Source: Lachnoclostridium sp. UBA3262 (GTDB taxonomy: Bacteria; Bacillota; Clostridia; Lachnospirales; Lachnospiraceae). From it: 64,000 bases of DNA. How positions within the stretch are numbered: the stretch's first letter is position 1; each line of letters opens with the position of its first letter. The DNA is taken from contig DEUM01000009.1 of NCBI GenBank assembly GCA_002362575.1, forward strand, positions 51,429 through 115,428, read 5' to 3'. The notes under the pieces were generated by a model, which saw only the letters and a list, made by a program, of their open reading frames with translations, was not told the origin of the DNA and did no database searches. The position numbers and the translations under genes are program-made. Below, piece by piece: positions 24,278 through 33,428 of the stretch.

Positions 24278-25078
24278 ATGTCAGAAGGATACGATAATAC
24301 ACAAAATGGAGGCAGTCAGGAACAGGTAACTATTTTAGAGTGCGGAGATGGCACAATTACATTTCCTGAGTGTAGTCTGGACTCGGAATTGTTATCAACA
24401 AATTTGTTACTAAAGCAATATCTCCAAGCAGATGCGTATTCGCCCGGGGTGTGCCTTGAAGAAATCAACGCCAGACCGAAGAATGATTTTTTGGCGACAG
24501 TGAAAGGTAATATGGATTTGATAAATAAGGTGGTAGAAAGGGTAACGTCAAAGGTATCTTTGCAAAAAGGAGAGAGGATTTTCTTGTTTTGTAGCAGGGG
24601 AGAGATTAACTCCGTATACGGCATCAGCAGTCTGATAGGGAATGGCTATCTTGTGACGAGTAAAAGGATATTATTCTGGGACGGAGAAAATATTCTTGTA
24701 CTTCCAATGACAGAGATTCAGTCATTGACAGTAAATACTCATTCATATCAATGGTGTCTGAATGGAGTACGGGACGCAAATTTGTACCGGAGAAATCAGA
24801 ATAAAGAAGAACTGGCGCTGATTCTTGGTCTGATATTTTTACTTGTCAATGGAGAGAGTGGGGAAAAAGTAGTAGCTGACACGAGAGGGACTGCCTTTTC
24901 TGAAGAAACGCGGGACAGAGCAGGACAACCACAAATGCAACCACAAGCGCAAACTGCGAAGCAGACGCTTTCTCTGACAGACCGGTTACGTGAGGCAAAA
25001 GCCCTGTATGATGAAGGTCTGGTTACAGAGTCGGAATATGCAGGGTTGAGAGAGAAGATTTTAGAGAAATTTGTGTGA
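24278..25078 (+). CDS. PH-like and SHOCT domain protein
   Basis: 266 residues, no membrane segment. The middle part (about 85-160) has the strand pattern of bacterial PH-like domains (ERIFLFCSRGEINS, GYLVTSKRILFWDG, LPMTEIQSLTV). A Gln-rich linker (QPQMQPQAQTAKQT) follows, then a C-terminal SHOCT motif (LREAKALYDEGLVTESEYAG), a short helical module often found at the end of membrane-associated or secreted bacterial proteins. ACGGAGG upstream of the ATG. It precedes a zinc-ribbon gene by 18 bases and is probably co-transcribed with it. Confidence 0.75.
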   Translation: MSEGYDNTQNGGSQEQVTILECGDGTITFPECSLDSELLSTNLLLKQYLQADAYSPGVCLEEINARPKNDFLATVKGNMDLINKVVERVTSKVSLQKGERIFLFCSRGEINSVYGISSLIGNGYLVTSKRILFWDGENILVLPMTEIQSLTVNTHSYQWCLNGVRDANLYRRNQNKEELALILGLIFLLVNGESGEKVVADTRGTAFSEETRDRAGQPQMQPQAQTAKQTLSLTDRLREAKALYDEGLVTESEYAGLREKILEKFV

Positions 25079-25096
25079 TAAAGGAGAAGCAGATTT

Positions 25097-26227
25097 ATGA
25101 TATGTCCAAATTGTGGAACGAATATAAATGGCAATTCAAAGGAATGTGAGTACTGCGGAGCCAATTTAGAAATCGATAATCTCAAAAAAATTTTTGAGGA
25201 AAACCGTCCTCAGGAAAAAGAAGTCACTAAAGTCGATAGTAACGCCGTCTCAATTGGCTGGGTGGGACCTAGGAGAATTGTCCATGTTATTGCTATATTA
25301 ACGGGAATTGGGATGACGTATCAGGGCTGGTTGCTACATAAGACGATTGATAGTATTAGCACAGTGGATTCCGATATGGGAGCAGGTGTGTGGTGTATTT
25401 TATACGGAGTTATTTTAATAGCACTTGGAATTATTGGATTGGTCAAGATTTATTCTACTGTATGCAGTTTTGTTTTGCCTATATTGTATGTAGTTGCCTT
25501 GTTGCCATTTATCCTCAACGAAAGTTATAGGGATGTTGTGATGTTTTATGCGCCTATATTTTATGGTATCGTCAATTCTTTCTTAGCAATTGGAGTGTGC
25601 GGTAGCGCAATTACTGTCAGGAGAGACAGTGTTGCGATGGGGTGGATTATATTTGCGCTTTTTTTCGTTATCTGCATTGCTATCAATGTCAATTATGAGA
25701 AAATTCAAACGGAATTTTTTAATCAAATGGTAAATGAATTGTCACAAAACGAAAGTTACCATGAAAATGGCGGATTAGCGCAGGTGCAGGCGACAGAAAC
25801 GCCGGTTCCGACGGAGGCGCCCTCGTCGGTCTACAATGGACAGGATTTATTATATTCTGACTATGACGAGGAGGAATCTGAAGACAGCGAGGAGGAAGAA
25901 GATGATGATGCTTATGACGATTATGAAGACGATGAGGGGGATTCCGGTTATATATTCTCAGGTAGCGATTCAGAATATCTGACAAAAGCAGATGTAAAGG
26001 GAATGTCGGCAAAGGAATTGAATCTGGCAAAGAATGAACTCTATGCCAGACACGGCAGGATTTTTGACAGGGAAGATTTGCAGGAATATTTTGAGTCCTG
26101 TAGTTGGTATGAGCCTCTTTATACAAGAGAGGAGTGGGATGAGAAAGGCGATAAATACTTTTTCAATGAAGTGGAGATAAAGAACCGGAACTTTCTTGTA
26201 AAGCGGGAGAGGAAGGCGAAAAAGTAA
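25097..26227 (+). CDS. Zinc-ribbon membrane protein 3 with YARHG domain
   Basis: 376 residues: N-terminal zinc ribbon (MICPNCGTNING, CEYCGANL), four or five membrane segments between about 55 and 205, a very acidic linker (EEESEDSEEEEDDDAYDDYE), and a C-terminal YARHG domain (LNLAKNELYARHGRIF, then WYEPLYTREEW). YARHG is an extracellular domain of unknown ligand, common in Firmicutes surface proteins. The first 30 residues are almost the same as in protein 1, showing local duplication. Confidence 0.82.
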   Translation: MICPNCGTNINGNSKECEYCGANLEIDNLKKIFEENRPQEKEVTKVDSNAVSIGWVGPRRIVHVIAILTGIGMTYQGWLLHKTIDSISTVDSDMGAGVWCILYGVILIALGIIGLVKIYSTVCSFVLPILYVVALLPFILNESYRDVVMFYAPIFYGIVNSFLAIGVCGSAITVRRDSVAMGWIIFALFFVICIAINVNYEKIQTEFFNQMVNELSQNESYHENGGLAQVQATETPVPTEAPSSVYNGQDLLYSDYDEEESEDSEEEEDDDAYDDYEDDEGDSGYIFSGSDSEYLTKADVKGMSAKELNLAKNELYARHGRIFDREDLQEYFESCSWYEPLYTREEWDEKGDKYFFNEVEIKNRNFLVKRERKAKK

Positions 26228-26248
26228 AGGAAGGAGTAAGGATATAGT

Positions 26249-27178
26249 ATGTTATGTCCAAATTGCGGAACAGTATTAGAGGATGATGTGACGGAATGTC
26301 AGTATTGTGGATGCCAGCTTGCAGAAAGTCATTCTCTTGTTCATATTGTACAGGAAAGAGACACCAGAGGAAATGCGAGAGGAGATATTTTAAACGATTT
26401 GAATAGGGCGCTTAGTGTTATCCGGCAGTTGGAAGCAATAGAAGAAAGGGAAATTGAATTTTCACAGCGCAGGGAAGATATTGAGCAGAAAAGGCAGGAG
26501 ATACTGGATGACGATATGCCGGGAGCGCTTGCGGTACTTTCTTTGCTTGTTATAATTGTTGCCGGAGGTTTTGGTTCCGTGGATGGTATTATAGGGATGA
26601 TTGTCGCAGTTATTATAGCAGTGATTGTGTTGGGGCTCATTTATTCCGCATATAGCGCGCTCACAAAGGATTCTCGTGCGGCAAAGGCAAATGATTATTA
26701 TAGTTTCCAGATAGGTAGTCTGGAAAAGGAAGAAAAGGCGCACAATCAGAAAGTAAAAGCATTTTATAATAAAACAGATGTTGCCATGACGTTAGATTTC
26801 CTGCCTGAAAAATATCGCAGTAGTGGAACGATTTCATGCCTTATAAAGCTTTTTAGTGAGCGCAGGGCGGATACATTAAAAGAAGCCATCAACTTATATG
26901 AGGATGAGTCACATAAAGAAAGGATGGAAGAAATGCAGGAAGCCCAGCTTCAGGAGCAGGAGTCGAGGATGCAGTGCCCGAATTGCGGTGGACGAAACTG
27001 TACCCTTATGACAGAGACGACAACGAAAAAGGATGGGTACTCGGCGGCAGACGGATGTTGTGGACTTGTGTTGTTTGGACCTCTTGGACTGCTCTGTGGG
27101 GCGTGCGGTTCGGGGGAGGAGACAAAAACGAAAACATATTGGGTGTGTCAAAGCTGTGGAAAGAAATTCAATGCTTAA
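26249..27178 (+). CDS. Zinc-ribbon membrane protein 4 with second C-terminal ribbon
   Basis: 309 residues: N-terminal ribbon (MLCPNCGTVLEDD, CQYCGCQL), a coiled-coil-like stretch (EEREIEFSQRREDIEQKRQE near 70-90), one or two membrane segments at about 93-135, a second charged helical part, and a C-terminal ribbon built from CPNCGGRNC and CQSCGKKF around a Gly/Cys-rich loop (ADGCCGLVLFG). Both ribbons would lie on the cytoplasmic side. Function unknown. It overlaps the next start by eight bases. Confidence 0.72.
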   Translation: MLCPNCGTVLEDDVTECQYCGCQLAESHSLVHIVQERDTRGNARGDILNDLNRALSVIRQLEAIEEREIEFSQRREDIEQKRQEILDDDMPGALAVLSLLVIIVAGGFGSVDGIIGMIVAVIIAVIVLGLIYSAYSALTKDSRAAKANDYYSFQIGSLEKEEKAHNQKVKAFYNKTDVAMTLDFLPEKYRSSGTISCLIKLFSERRADTLKEAINLYEDESHKERMEEMQEAQLQEQESRMQCPNCGGRNCTLMTETTTKKDGYSAADGCCGLVLFGPLGLLCGACGSGEETKTKTYWVCQSCGKKFNA

Positions 27179-27548
27179 AAAAAGTGACCGTAGGTGGCTC
27201 CGGATTATGAATATCGGAAAACGGATTGGATGCCACCAGAGGGCAGACAGGAGCTTTTTTGTAAAAGGCTATCAGTTTCCGGTCTGCGCCAGATGTACGG
27301 GAGTTATTTTATCTTCCGTTCTGGCAATGATTGTATTTTTTATCTATCCGCTCAGTGCATGGGCTTCTCTTGTGCTGAGCTTTCTTATGTTTCTCGACTG
27401 GTTTATACAGCGGATAGGAGTAAAGGAGTCCAATAACATAAGAAGACTTATCACCGGTCTGCTCGGCGGTTATGGATGTATGACGCTGCAAATGTATGGT
27501 TACCGTTTTTTATTTTTTTCTTTTTATCACCTGTTTAAAACTGGTTGA
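27171..27548 (+). CDS. DUF2085 family membrane protein
   Basis: 125 residues. The signature of DUF2085 is clear: GCHQRADRSFFVKGYQFPVC followed by ARCTGV, then two or three membrane segments. The Cys/His spacing suggests a metal site at the membrane face. Translation probably starts at ATG 27171, overlapping the previous stop; ATG 27207 (MNIGKRIG) is an alternative. The -35 box of the guaB promoter lies in its stop codon. Confidence 0.75.
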   Translation: MLKKSDRRWLRIMNIGKRIGCHQRADRSFFVKGYQFPVCARCTGVILSSVLAMIVFFIYPLSAWASLVLSFLMFLDWFIQRIGVKESNNIRRLITGLLGGYGCMTLQMYGYRFLFFSFYHLFKTG

Positions 27549-27573
27549 CAATCAGAAGATACTTTGTTAGAAT
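27545..27573 (+). promoter_or_regulatory. guaB promoter
   Basis: TTGACA (27545-27550), 17 bases, TAGAAT (27568-27573), about 48 bases before guaB. No purine riboswitch fits in the short leader. Confidence 0.75.
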
Positions 27574-27620
27574 ATTTAACTAATATCAAGAAGAAAAAAT
27601 ACATAAAGGAGAGAGAAAAA

Positions 27621-29072
27621 ATGGGAACGATTATTGGCGAAGGAATTACATTTGACGACGTATTATTGATACCTTCTTATTCTGAAGTGATACCGAATGA
27701 AGTATGCTTAAAAACTCATTTGACAAAGAATATCGAGCTGAATATTCCGATGATGAGTGCGGGCATGGATACTGTAACAGAACACCGTATGGCAATCGCT
27801 ATGGCAAGACAGGGCGGTATTGGAATTATTCATAAAAATATGACGATTGAGGAGCAGGCTGAGGAAGTTGATAAAGTAAAGCGTTCAGAGAATGGAGTTA
27901 TTACGGATCCATTTTATCTTTCACCAGAACATACATTGGAGGATGCCGATGATTTGATGGGTAAATTCCGTATATCCGGTGTTCCGATTACCGAGGGTAA
28001 AAAGCTGGTAGGCATTATTACGAACCGCGACTTAAAGTTTGAAACGGATTTTTCAAAGAAAATTAAAGAGTGTATGACTTCCGAAGGACTGATTACTGCA
28101 CCGGAAGGTATTACACTGGATGAAGCGAAAAAAATTCTTGCGAAGGCGAGAAAAGAAAAATTGCCGATTGTCGATAAGGATGGCAATCTCAGTGGACTGA
28201 TTACGATTAAAGATATAGAAAAACAGATTAAGTATCCAAATTCTGCAAAGGACAAGCAGGGGCGTCTTCTCTGTGGAGCAGGAGTCGGTGTGACGGCAAA
28301 TATTTTAGAGCGTGTGGATGCCCTTGTGAAGGCGAAGGTAGATGTCATTGTGATTGATACGGCACACGGTCATTCAGCCAATGTATTAAAGGTAGTAAAA
28401 ATGGTGAGAGAGGCATATCCGGATTTGGGTATCATTGCCGGAAATGTTGCGACAGCAGAGGGAACGAAGGCATTGATCGAGGCAGGAGTCGATGCTGTGA
28501 AGGTTGGTATTGGGCCGGGTTCCATTTGTACAACCCGAGTGGTTGCCGGTATTGGTGTGCCTCAGGTAACGGCGATTATGAACGCATATGAGGCGGCAAA
28601 GCCGTATGGTATTCCGGTAATTGCGGATGGAGGCATTAAGTATTCCGGAGATATGACAAAGGCAATTGCTGCCGGAGCCAACGTATGTATGATGGGAAGT
28701 ATTTTTGCCGGATGTGACGAGAGCCCGGGAAGCTTTGAACTGTTTCAGGGAAGAAAATATAAGGTTTACCGCGGTATGGGTTCCATTGCCGCAATGGAAA
28801 ATGGAAGTAAGGACCGCTATTTCCAGACGGATGCGAAAAAACTGGTACCGGAGGGAGTGGAAGGCCGTGTTGCTTATAAGGGAACGGTAGAAGATACCGT
28901 GTTCCAGTTGATTGGTGGTATTCGTTCAGGTATGGGTTACTGTGGAACAAAGACAATTGAGGAATTAAAGGAAAACGGAAAATTTGTTAAGATTTCCGCG
29001 GCTTCTCTGAAAGAGAGCCATCCTCATGATATTCATATTACGAAGGAAGCGCCTAACTATAGTGTCGAATAA
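27621..29072 (+). CDS. guaB: IMP dehydrogenase
   Basis: Oxidises IMP to XMP with NAD, the committed step of GTP synthesis. 483 residues, normal length. TIM barrel with GITFDDVLLIPSYSE at the start, two CBS domains inserted at about 95-205, the catalytic loop GPGSICTTRVVAGIG with Cys, and the flap region YRGMGSIAAM. AAAGGAGAG decides the ATG at 27621 over an upstream in-frame start. It has its own promoter; the following amidase gene starts inside its last codons. Confidence 0.97.
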   Translation: MGTIIGEGITFDDVLLIPSYSEVIPNEVCLKTHLTKNIELNIPMMSAGMDTVTEHRMAIAMARQGGIGIIHKNMTIEEQAEEVDKVKRSENGVITDPFYLSPEHTLEDADDLMGKFRISGVPITEGKKLVGIITNRDLKFETDFSKKIKECMTSEGLITAPEGITLDEAKKILAKARKEKLPIVDKDGNLSGLITIKDIEKQIKYPNSAKDKQGRLLCGAGVGVTANILERVDALVKAKVDVIVIDTAHGHSANVLKVVKMVREAYPDLGIIAGNVATAEGTKALIEAGVDAVKVGIGPGSICTTRVVAGIGVPQVTAIMNAYEAAKPYGIPVIADGGIKYSGDMTKAIAAGANVCMMGSIFAGCDESPGSFELFQGRKYKVYRGMGSIAAMENGSKDRYFQTDAKKLVPEGVEGRVAYKGTVEDTVFQLIGGIRSGMGYCGTKTIEELKENGKFVKISAASLKESHPHDIHITKEAPNYSVE

Positions 29073-29736
29073 AAGGGCGAAGCCCGGAAAAAGAAGAAAA
29101 TGGAGAAGAAACCGCTGCGTCATTGCGATTAGTGGCGCGGCAGTTTTTATCCTTCTGATATGCGGTATTGTTTCGGCAATATTGGCGGGCAAACAGGAGG
29201 AGAAGAAAAAGAAAGAAAAGCTACTGCCACAGATAACCATACAGACGAAACTTTTGACAAAAAATGAGTATTCGCGTCCGGGACTTCCACTAAAGAAGGT
29301 CCGGGGCGTTGTTGTTCACTATACGGCAAATCCCGGGACGGATGCTATGAGTAACAGAAATTATTTTAACAGTCTGCCGAAGCTGAACAAAAGAAAAAAG
29401 AATAAGACATATGCCAGCAGCCATTTCATCATTGGTCTGGAGGGGCAGATTGTGCAATGCATCCCATTGGAGGAAATTGCGTATGCCTCGAATGAACGGA
29501 ATGAAGACACGATATCCATTGAATGTTGTCATCCGGATAAGTCAGGGGAATTTACATCGGCTACATATAAGGCATTGCTGGAATTGACTTCCTATTTATG
29601 TATTCGTTTTGATTTAGATGAGGAGGATGTCATTCGTCATTATGATGTGACAGGCAAGATGTGTCCACTGTATTTTGTGAAACATGAGGATGAGTGGAAT
29701 ATTTTTAAAGAGCAAATAAATAAGCTCCTCCGCTGA
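29062..29736 (+). CDS. Membrane-anchored N-acetylmuramoyl-L-alanine amidase
   Basis: About 224 residues. A short basic N-terminus (KPGKRRKWRRNRC) and one membrane segment near 22-44 are followed by an Amidase_2/PGRP-type zinc hydrolase domain: VVVHYTANPGT with the first zinc His, SSHFIIGLEGQIVQCIPL, SIECCH, and RHYDVTGKMCP with the second His and the Cys ligand. It would cleave the lactyl-peptide bond of peptidoglycan outside the membrane. The start is uncertain; GTG 29062 overlaps the guaB end by 11 bases. Confidence 0.85.
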   Translation: MSNKRAKPGKRRKWRRNRCVIAISGAAVFILLICGIVSAILAGKQEEKKKKEKLLPQITIQTKLLTKNEYSRPGLPLKKVRGVVVHYTANPGTDAMSNRNYFNSLPKLNKRKKNKTYASSHFIIGLEGQIVQCIPLEEIAYASNERNEDTISIECCHPDKSGEFTSATYKALLELTSYLCIRFDLDEEDVIRHYDVTGKMCPLYFVKHEDEWNIFKEQINKLLR

Positions 29737-29757
29737 CAATATTGCGGGGGAGCTTTT
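29723..29757 (+). terminator. Terminator after amidase gene
   Basis: Stem AGCTCCTCCGC (29723-29733) with GCGGGGGAGCT (29744-29754, one G-T pair), then TTTT. The stop codon of the amidase lies in the loop. Confidence 0.85.
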
Positions 29758-29795
29758 GCTATGCAAATTCCGGAAAATGATTCTATAAGGAAAAA

Positions 29796-30278
29796 TTATA
29801 ATTCAAGTACGGTCTGTCTGCCAGAACTGACATATTTCCGATAGGTAATTCCGGCTGTTTTCATCATTTTTTTGGCGGCAATGACAGACGGAGTGTCAGA
29901 ATATTTATCTTCCCTATAAATGACCTCATGGATTCCTGACTGGATGAGTGCCTTTGTACACTCATTGCAGGGAAACAGGGTAGTGTAAACACGTGCGCCT
30001 TTGAGATTTGTTCCCGTATAATTGAGCAGTGCGTTTAATTCCGCATGGCAAACATAAAGGTATTTTGTATCCAGTGGATTTTCGCTGTCCCTGTCCCATG
30101 GGTATTCGTCGTCAGAACAGCCATGTGGCATACCATTATAACCGACCGATAGTATTTTATTGTCGGTGCCAACGATACAGGCGCCAACGCTTGTATTTGG
30201 ATCTTTGCTTCTCATGGAAGAAAGCTCGGCAATTCCCATGAAATATTGGTCCCATGATAGATAGTCCTGTCTTTTCAT
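29796..30278 (-). CDS. dCMP deaminase family protein
   Basis: 160 residues, cytidine/deoxycytidylate deaminase fold that makes dUMP from dCMP for thymidylate synthesis. Zinc site: CHAELNAL with His and catalytic Glu, and PCNECTKAL with the two Cys. N-terminus SWDQYFMGIAELSSMRSKDP and the VGACIVG strand are typical of the dCMP branch (ComEB-like). GGAGG in minus-strand orientation decides the ATG at 30278 over an upstream in-frame ATG at 30290. Confidence 0.9.
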   Translation of the reverse strand: MKRQDYLSWDQYFMGIAELSSMRSKDPNTSVGACIVGTDNKILSVGYNGMPHGCSDDEYPWDRDSENPLDTKYLYVCHAELNALLNYTGTNLKGARVYTTLFPCNECTKALIQSGIHEVIYREDKYSDTPSVIAAKKMMKTAGITYRKYVSSGRQTVLEL

Positions 30279-30332
30279 ATTTACCTCCATATTGCTGTAA
30301 AAGCAGTATTTTGTATGGTTTTCCTAATTGCC

Positions 30333-30382
30333 AAAAAAGACCTTGTACTGCGTGAAGTGCTTCACGAGGAACAAAGTCTTTT
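30333..30382 (-). terminator. Terminator of rpsT
   Basis: Hairpin with inner stem CGTGAAG (30351-30357) and CTTCACG (30360-30366), outer arms around 30337-30346 and 30371-30380. On the minus strand it ends in six T (complement of 30333-30338), so it closes rpsT before the dCMP deaminase gene. Confidence 0.8.
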
Positions 30383-30455
30383 CCAGACGCATATTTTTGC
30401 GCCTTTTATATATGACGGGTAGAATTGTAGTAACAGTACGACTGCCTTCTACATA

Positions 30456-30719
30456 TTATGCAATTTTGTTTACGGCAATAGTTAAGCGTGAAACTTTTCT
30501 TGCACAGGTATTTTTGTGATAAACACCTTTTTTCGTAGCCTTATCAAGTTCAGAAATAGCTACTTTAAGTGCAGCCTCTGCAGCAGCTTTATCATTTGCT
30601 GCAATCGCAGCCTCTACCTTTTTGATAGTAGTTTTAACCTTAGAACGAACTGCTTTGTTCTTTGCTGCGCGCTTCTCAGAAACAAGAATTCTTTTCTTTG
30701 CAGATTTAATATTTGCCAA
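30456..30719 (-). CDS. rpsT: Small ribosomal subunit protein bS20
   Basis: 87 residues, binds 16S rRNA in the 30S body. Typical start ANIKSAKKRILVSEKRAAKN and the Ala/Lys-rich helices. The only start that fits the family is a TTG (30719-30717 on the minus strand), with GGAGG eight bases upstream; ATGs further upstream would add an unlikely extension. E. coli rpsT also starts with UUG and is autoregulated at translation, which may be relevant here. Confidence 0.95.
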   Translation of the reverse strand: MANIKSAKKRILVSEKRAAKNKAVRSKVKTTIKKVEAAIAANDKAAAEAALKVAISELDKATKKGVYHKNTCARKVSRLTIAVNKIA

Positions 30720-30797
30720 TTCTAGCACCTCCATCGTATTTTTGATATTCATTGTCTGGCTGAACGGACACGGACGCCAACACAAACATACTTATTT

Positions 30798-30826
30798 ATA
30801 ATATTATACAATCCTGTTTCTGTCAA
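30798..30826 (-). promoter_or_regulatory. rpsT promoter
   Basis: On the minus strand TTGACA (30821-30826), 17 bases, TATTAT (30798-30803), about 80 bases before the TTG start. Confidence 0.8.
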
Positions 30827-30950
30827 GCAATTTGTGAGAAATTGGCAAAAACAACTACAAAAATGGATAAAAGCAGGCAAATAGGAGATAGTATGGGAAG
30901 AACATGAACACTGGTAATATCTGTGTCGTTTTGAAATGGAGGGGTGCGCC

Positions 30951-31856
30951 GTGGCAGAAAAACGTACGGACTTAGCTTTAGAGGCGAGAGAGAGTTTTCC
31001 TCACAATCATGTAGAGGTTCAGGGGGTGATTTTAGAGAAACATTATTGTCGGGAGGGAAAGGCTAAAATAACGAGGGTGGAAATCAAGGATGACGCCGGC
31101 AGTAAGGCAATGAAAAAACCAAAGGGAACGTATATTACAATTGAGTCGGACTTATTTCTGCAGGAGGAGGAAGACAGAGAGCCGTTGCTGCTCTGCATTT
31201 GCGAGCAATTGGAAAAAATGATTCATGGCATGAAACAAAAGTCAGTTCTCATTGTTGGGCTGGGAAACAGGGAAGTAACATCGGATTCCTTAGGGCCCAA
31301 AATGACAGAACATCTTTTCATTACCAGACATCTGGAAAAGGAACTCGGAAAAGATTTTATGCGAAAGAATGAGTACGGCTGTGTCAGTGCGATTGCCCCC
31401 GGTGTTATGGCGCAGACCGGAATGGAGGCGAGTGAGCTGCTAGAGGGTGTAGTAAAGAAGACAAAACCAGATTTGGTAATCGTCATAGATGCACTGGCAG
31501 CGAGAAGTGTGAAAAGGCTTTGCACGACGGTTCAGATTACTAATACAGGTATCGCACCGGGAGCAGGAGTTGGTAACAGGAGAAAGGAGCTGACAAAGAA
31601 AACGCTCGGTGTGCCGGTAGTGGCAATCGGTGTACCGACGGTAGTGGATGCGGAAACGATAATTGGCGACCATTTAGAGCATGTGCTGGAAAAGCAGGGG
31701 TATTCCGAGCAGGAGATTGAACAGTTTCTATGTGAAATACTGACTTCTGATACGGAAAATGTCATGGTTACACCAAAAAATATTGACGCCTCCGTTGGAA
31801 GAATCAGTAAAGATTTGGCAGATATATTGAATCACTGCTTTCAGAAAAAGGGATAA
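30951..31856 (+). CDS. gpr: Germination protease GPR
   Basis: Spore protease that degrades small acid-soluble proteins at germination; made as an inactive zymogen in the forespore. About 301 residues. Visible: TDLALEARESF at the start with propeptide region, VLIVGLGNREVTSDSLGPKM, SAIAPGVMAQTGMEA, and PDLVIVIDALAARS. GTG start at 30951 with GGAGGGG upstream, instead of the ATG at 30936 that is part of that binding site. spoIIP follows after 46 bases, as in other spore formers. I could not identify a convincing forespore sigma promoter by eye. Confidence 0.95.
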   Translation: MAEKRTDLALEARESFPHNHVEVQGVILEKHYCREGKAKITRVEIKDDAGSKAMKKPKGTYITIESDLFLQEEEDREPLLLCICEQLEKMIHGMKQKSVLIVGLGNREVTSDSLGPKMTEHLFITRHLEKELGKDFMRKNEYGCVSAIAPGVMAQTGMEASELLEGVVKKTKPDLVIVIDALAARSVKRLCTTVQITNTGIAPGAGVGNRRKELTKKTLGVPVVAIGVPTVVDAETIIGDHLEHVLEKQGYSEQEIEQFLCEILTSDTENVMVTPKNIDASVGRISKDLADILNHCFQKKG

Positions 31857-31902
31857 TCGAGAAAGGCTGTTCATATATTGGTAAAGGACTGGGGGAGAGA
31901 AG

Positions 31903-33069
31903 ATGAACAGACTTTTTGGCAAAATATTTGGCGGAATCGGCGTGGCAGCATTTGCCGGCAGTCTTTTTATGGTAGGTGATATTCCACAAATGGATGGGAT
32001 GACACGAACCGGGGAGTGGTTGCTTCATCAATCCGGTGTTGCTTACCACGATGGACAAGGCGGGGCAGGGGTGCTTGCAGAAGTTCTTGGCGGGCAGCTA
32101 TATTTTCATGACGAGGGACGGCAGAACAATGAGCAGAAGCTCGTTCTGGCAGAAAATAATGGGCAGTTTGATACGGACAGTGCAGGGGACAGGCAGGCAG
32201 ATATAGAGGACAGGGTAATAGGAGATGTCTACAATCAAAAAACAGTAGAAGCGCTCGGGCAGTCCGGTGCGTCCGGCATCCGAAAAAATAATGTCTATGT
32301 TGATAAGCTTCGTAATTCGCTGGATGTCGAGTATTTATGGAAAAAGTTTTATATTATAGATTCCACGACTTCTGTGACGAAGGGAATTTTTGATGTAAAG
32401 AAGCTGCTGGGAGAAGACATGAGGCTGCCGAAAAAAAAGGGAAAAAAACAAATTCTAATTTACCATACACACGGAGGTTCGGAGGCATTTTCTGACAGCC
32501 GTTCTGGTAAAATAGAAGATTCTGTTGTCGGGGTGGGGACGGAACTGACGAAGGAATTAGAAAAGAGAGGCTATGGTGTCTATCATGATAAGCACCGGTA
32601 TGATTTAATCAATGGGAGGCTAGAGCGGAGTGTCGCCTATAATAAAGCACTCGATGGAATTCAGGCGGTTCGAAGTGCAAACAGGGATATTGAAGTCATC
32701 ATTGATTTACACAGGGATTCTGTCGGAAAGGGAAAGCATACCTATACAATGATTAACGGAAAGAGGACGGCAATCGTAATGTTTTTTAATGGGATGAGCC
32801 GCACAAGATCTGGAAAGATAGCGTATTTATATAATCCGAACCTTCAGGGAAATCTGGCGTTCAGCCTACAGATGAAGTGTAAAGCGATGGAATATTACGA
32901 TGGGTTTACAAAGCCGATTTATTTGAAAGGATATAGGTACAACCTTCACTTGAAAAAACGTTCTCTGTTGATTGAATTGGGAAATGAAAATAATACGGTT
33001 GAGGAGGCAAAGAATGCGGCAGCTCCATTAGCGGACGTCTTAGATAAGGTTTTGTCCGGACGGGGTTAA
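31903..33069 (+). CDS. spoIIP: Stage II sporulation protein P (cell wall hydrolase)
   Basis: 388 residues. N-terminal signal/anchor segment (about 8-27), a spacer region, and the C-terminal SpoIIP amidase/endopeptidase domain: ILIYHTHGGSEAF, EVIIDLHRDSVGK, and LLIELGNENNTVEEA. In B. subtilis SpoIIP works with SpoIID and SpoIIM to remove septal peptidoglycan during engulfment. Its stop codon overlaps that of the convergent XRE gene by four bases, leaving no room for a terminator between them. Confidence 0.95.
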   Translation: MNRLFGKIFGGIGVAAFAGSLFMVGDIPQMDGMTRTGEWLLHQSGVAYHDGQGGAGVLAEVLGGQLYFHDEGRQNNEQKLVLAENNGQFDTDSAGDRQADIEDRVIGDVYNQKTVEALGQSGASGIRKNNVYVDKLRNSLDVEYLWKKFYIIDSTTSVTKGIFDVKKLLGEDMRLPKKKGKKQILIYHTHGGSEAFSDSRSGKIEDSVVGVGTELTKELEKRGYGVYHDKHRYDLINGRLERSVAYNKALDGIQAVRSANRDIEVIIDLHRDSVGKGKHTYTMINGKRTAIVMFFNGMSRTRSGKIAYLYNPNLQGNLAFSLQMKCKAMEYYDGFTKPIYLKGYRYNLHLKKRSLLIELGNENNTVEEAKNAAAPLADVLDKVLSGRG

Positions 33070-33428
33070 TCTTTTTTATTTCCTTTTGCAAAAATATGAG
33101 CGGTGTTACATATATTATTGAATTGCTCCGGGGACAGCTGATGACAATAGTCAAATAAACGCAGATAGTCGTACTCAAGGATAGAGGCTGGAGAATTGTC
33201 GGGACAGTTTTCGGATTCTCTTGCCAGCCGGCTGATAGATATATTAAGCCCGGTAGCAATTTTGTCAATAGTAGATAGGCGGGAATCCGTTTCTCCGCGT
33301 TCAATCTTCCCGATTGTATTTTTATCACACTCAGTGAGTCCGCTCAGTTCTTCCTGACTGAGCCCGGCAAGTGTTCTGTATTTTCTTACAGAAAGGCCGA
33401 TATGATGTAAAAATTCATTTTTTTCCAT
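33066..33428 (-). CDS. XRE-family transcriptional regulator
   Basis: 120 residues. N-terminal Cro/C1-type helix-turn-helix at about 7-60 (VRKYRTLAGLSQEELSGLTE, then KNTIGKIERGETDSRLSTI), followed by a short helical C-terminus with no recognised domain. Minus-strand GGAGA decides the ATG at 33428. It faces the second XRE gene across 280 bases, so the two may share a regulatory region. Confidence 0.85.
   Translation of the reverse strand: MEKNEFLHHIGLSVRKYRTLAGLSQEELSGLTECDKNTIGKIERGETDSRLSTIDKIATGLNISISRLARESENCPDNSPASILEYDYLRLFDYCHQLSPEQFNNICNTAHIFAKGNKKD

Noticed and set aside
30831..30950. Forespore sigma G/F promoter ahead of gpr
   Set aside because: Expected for this gene, but no match to both boxes with correct spacing could be seen.
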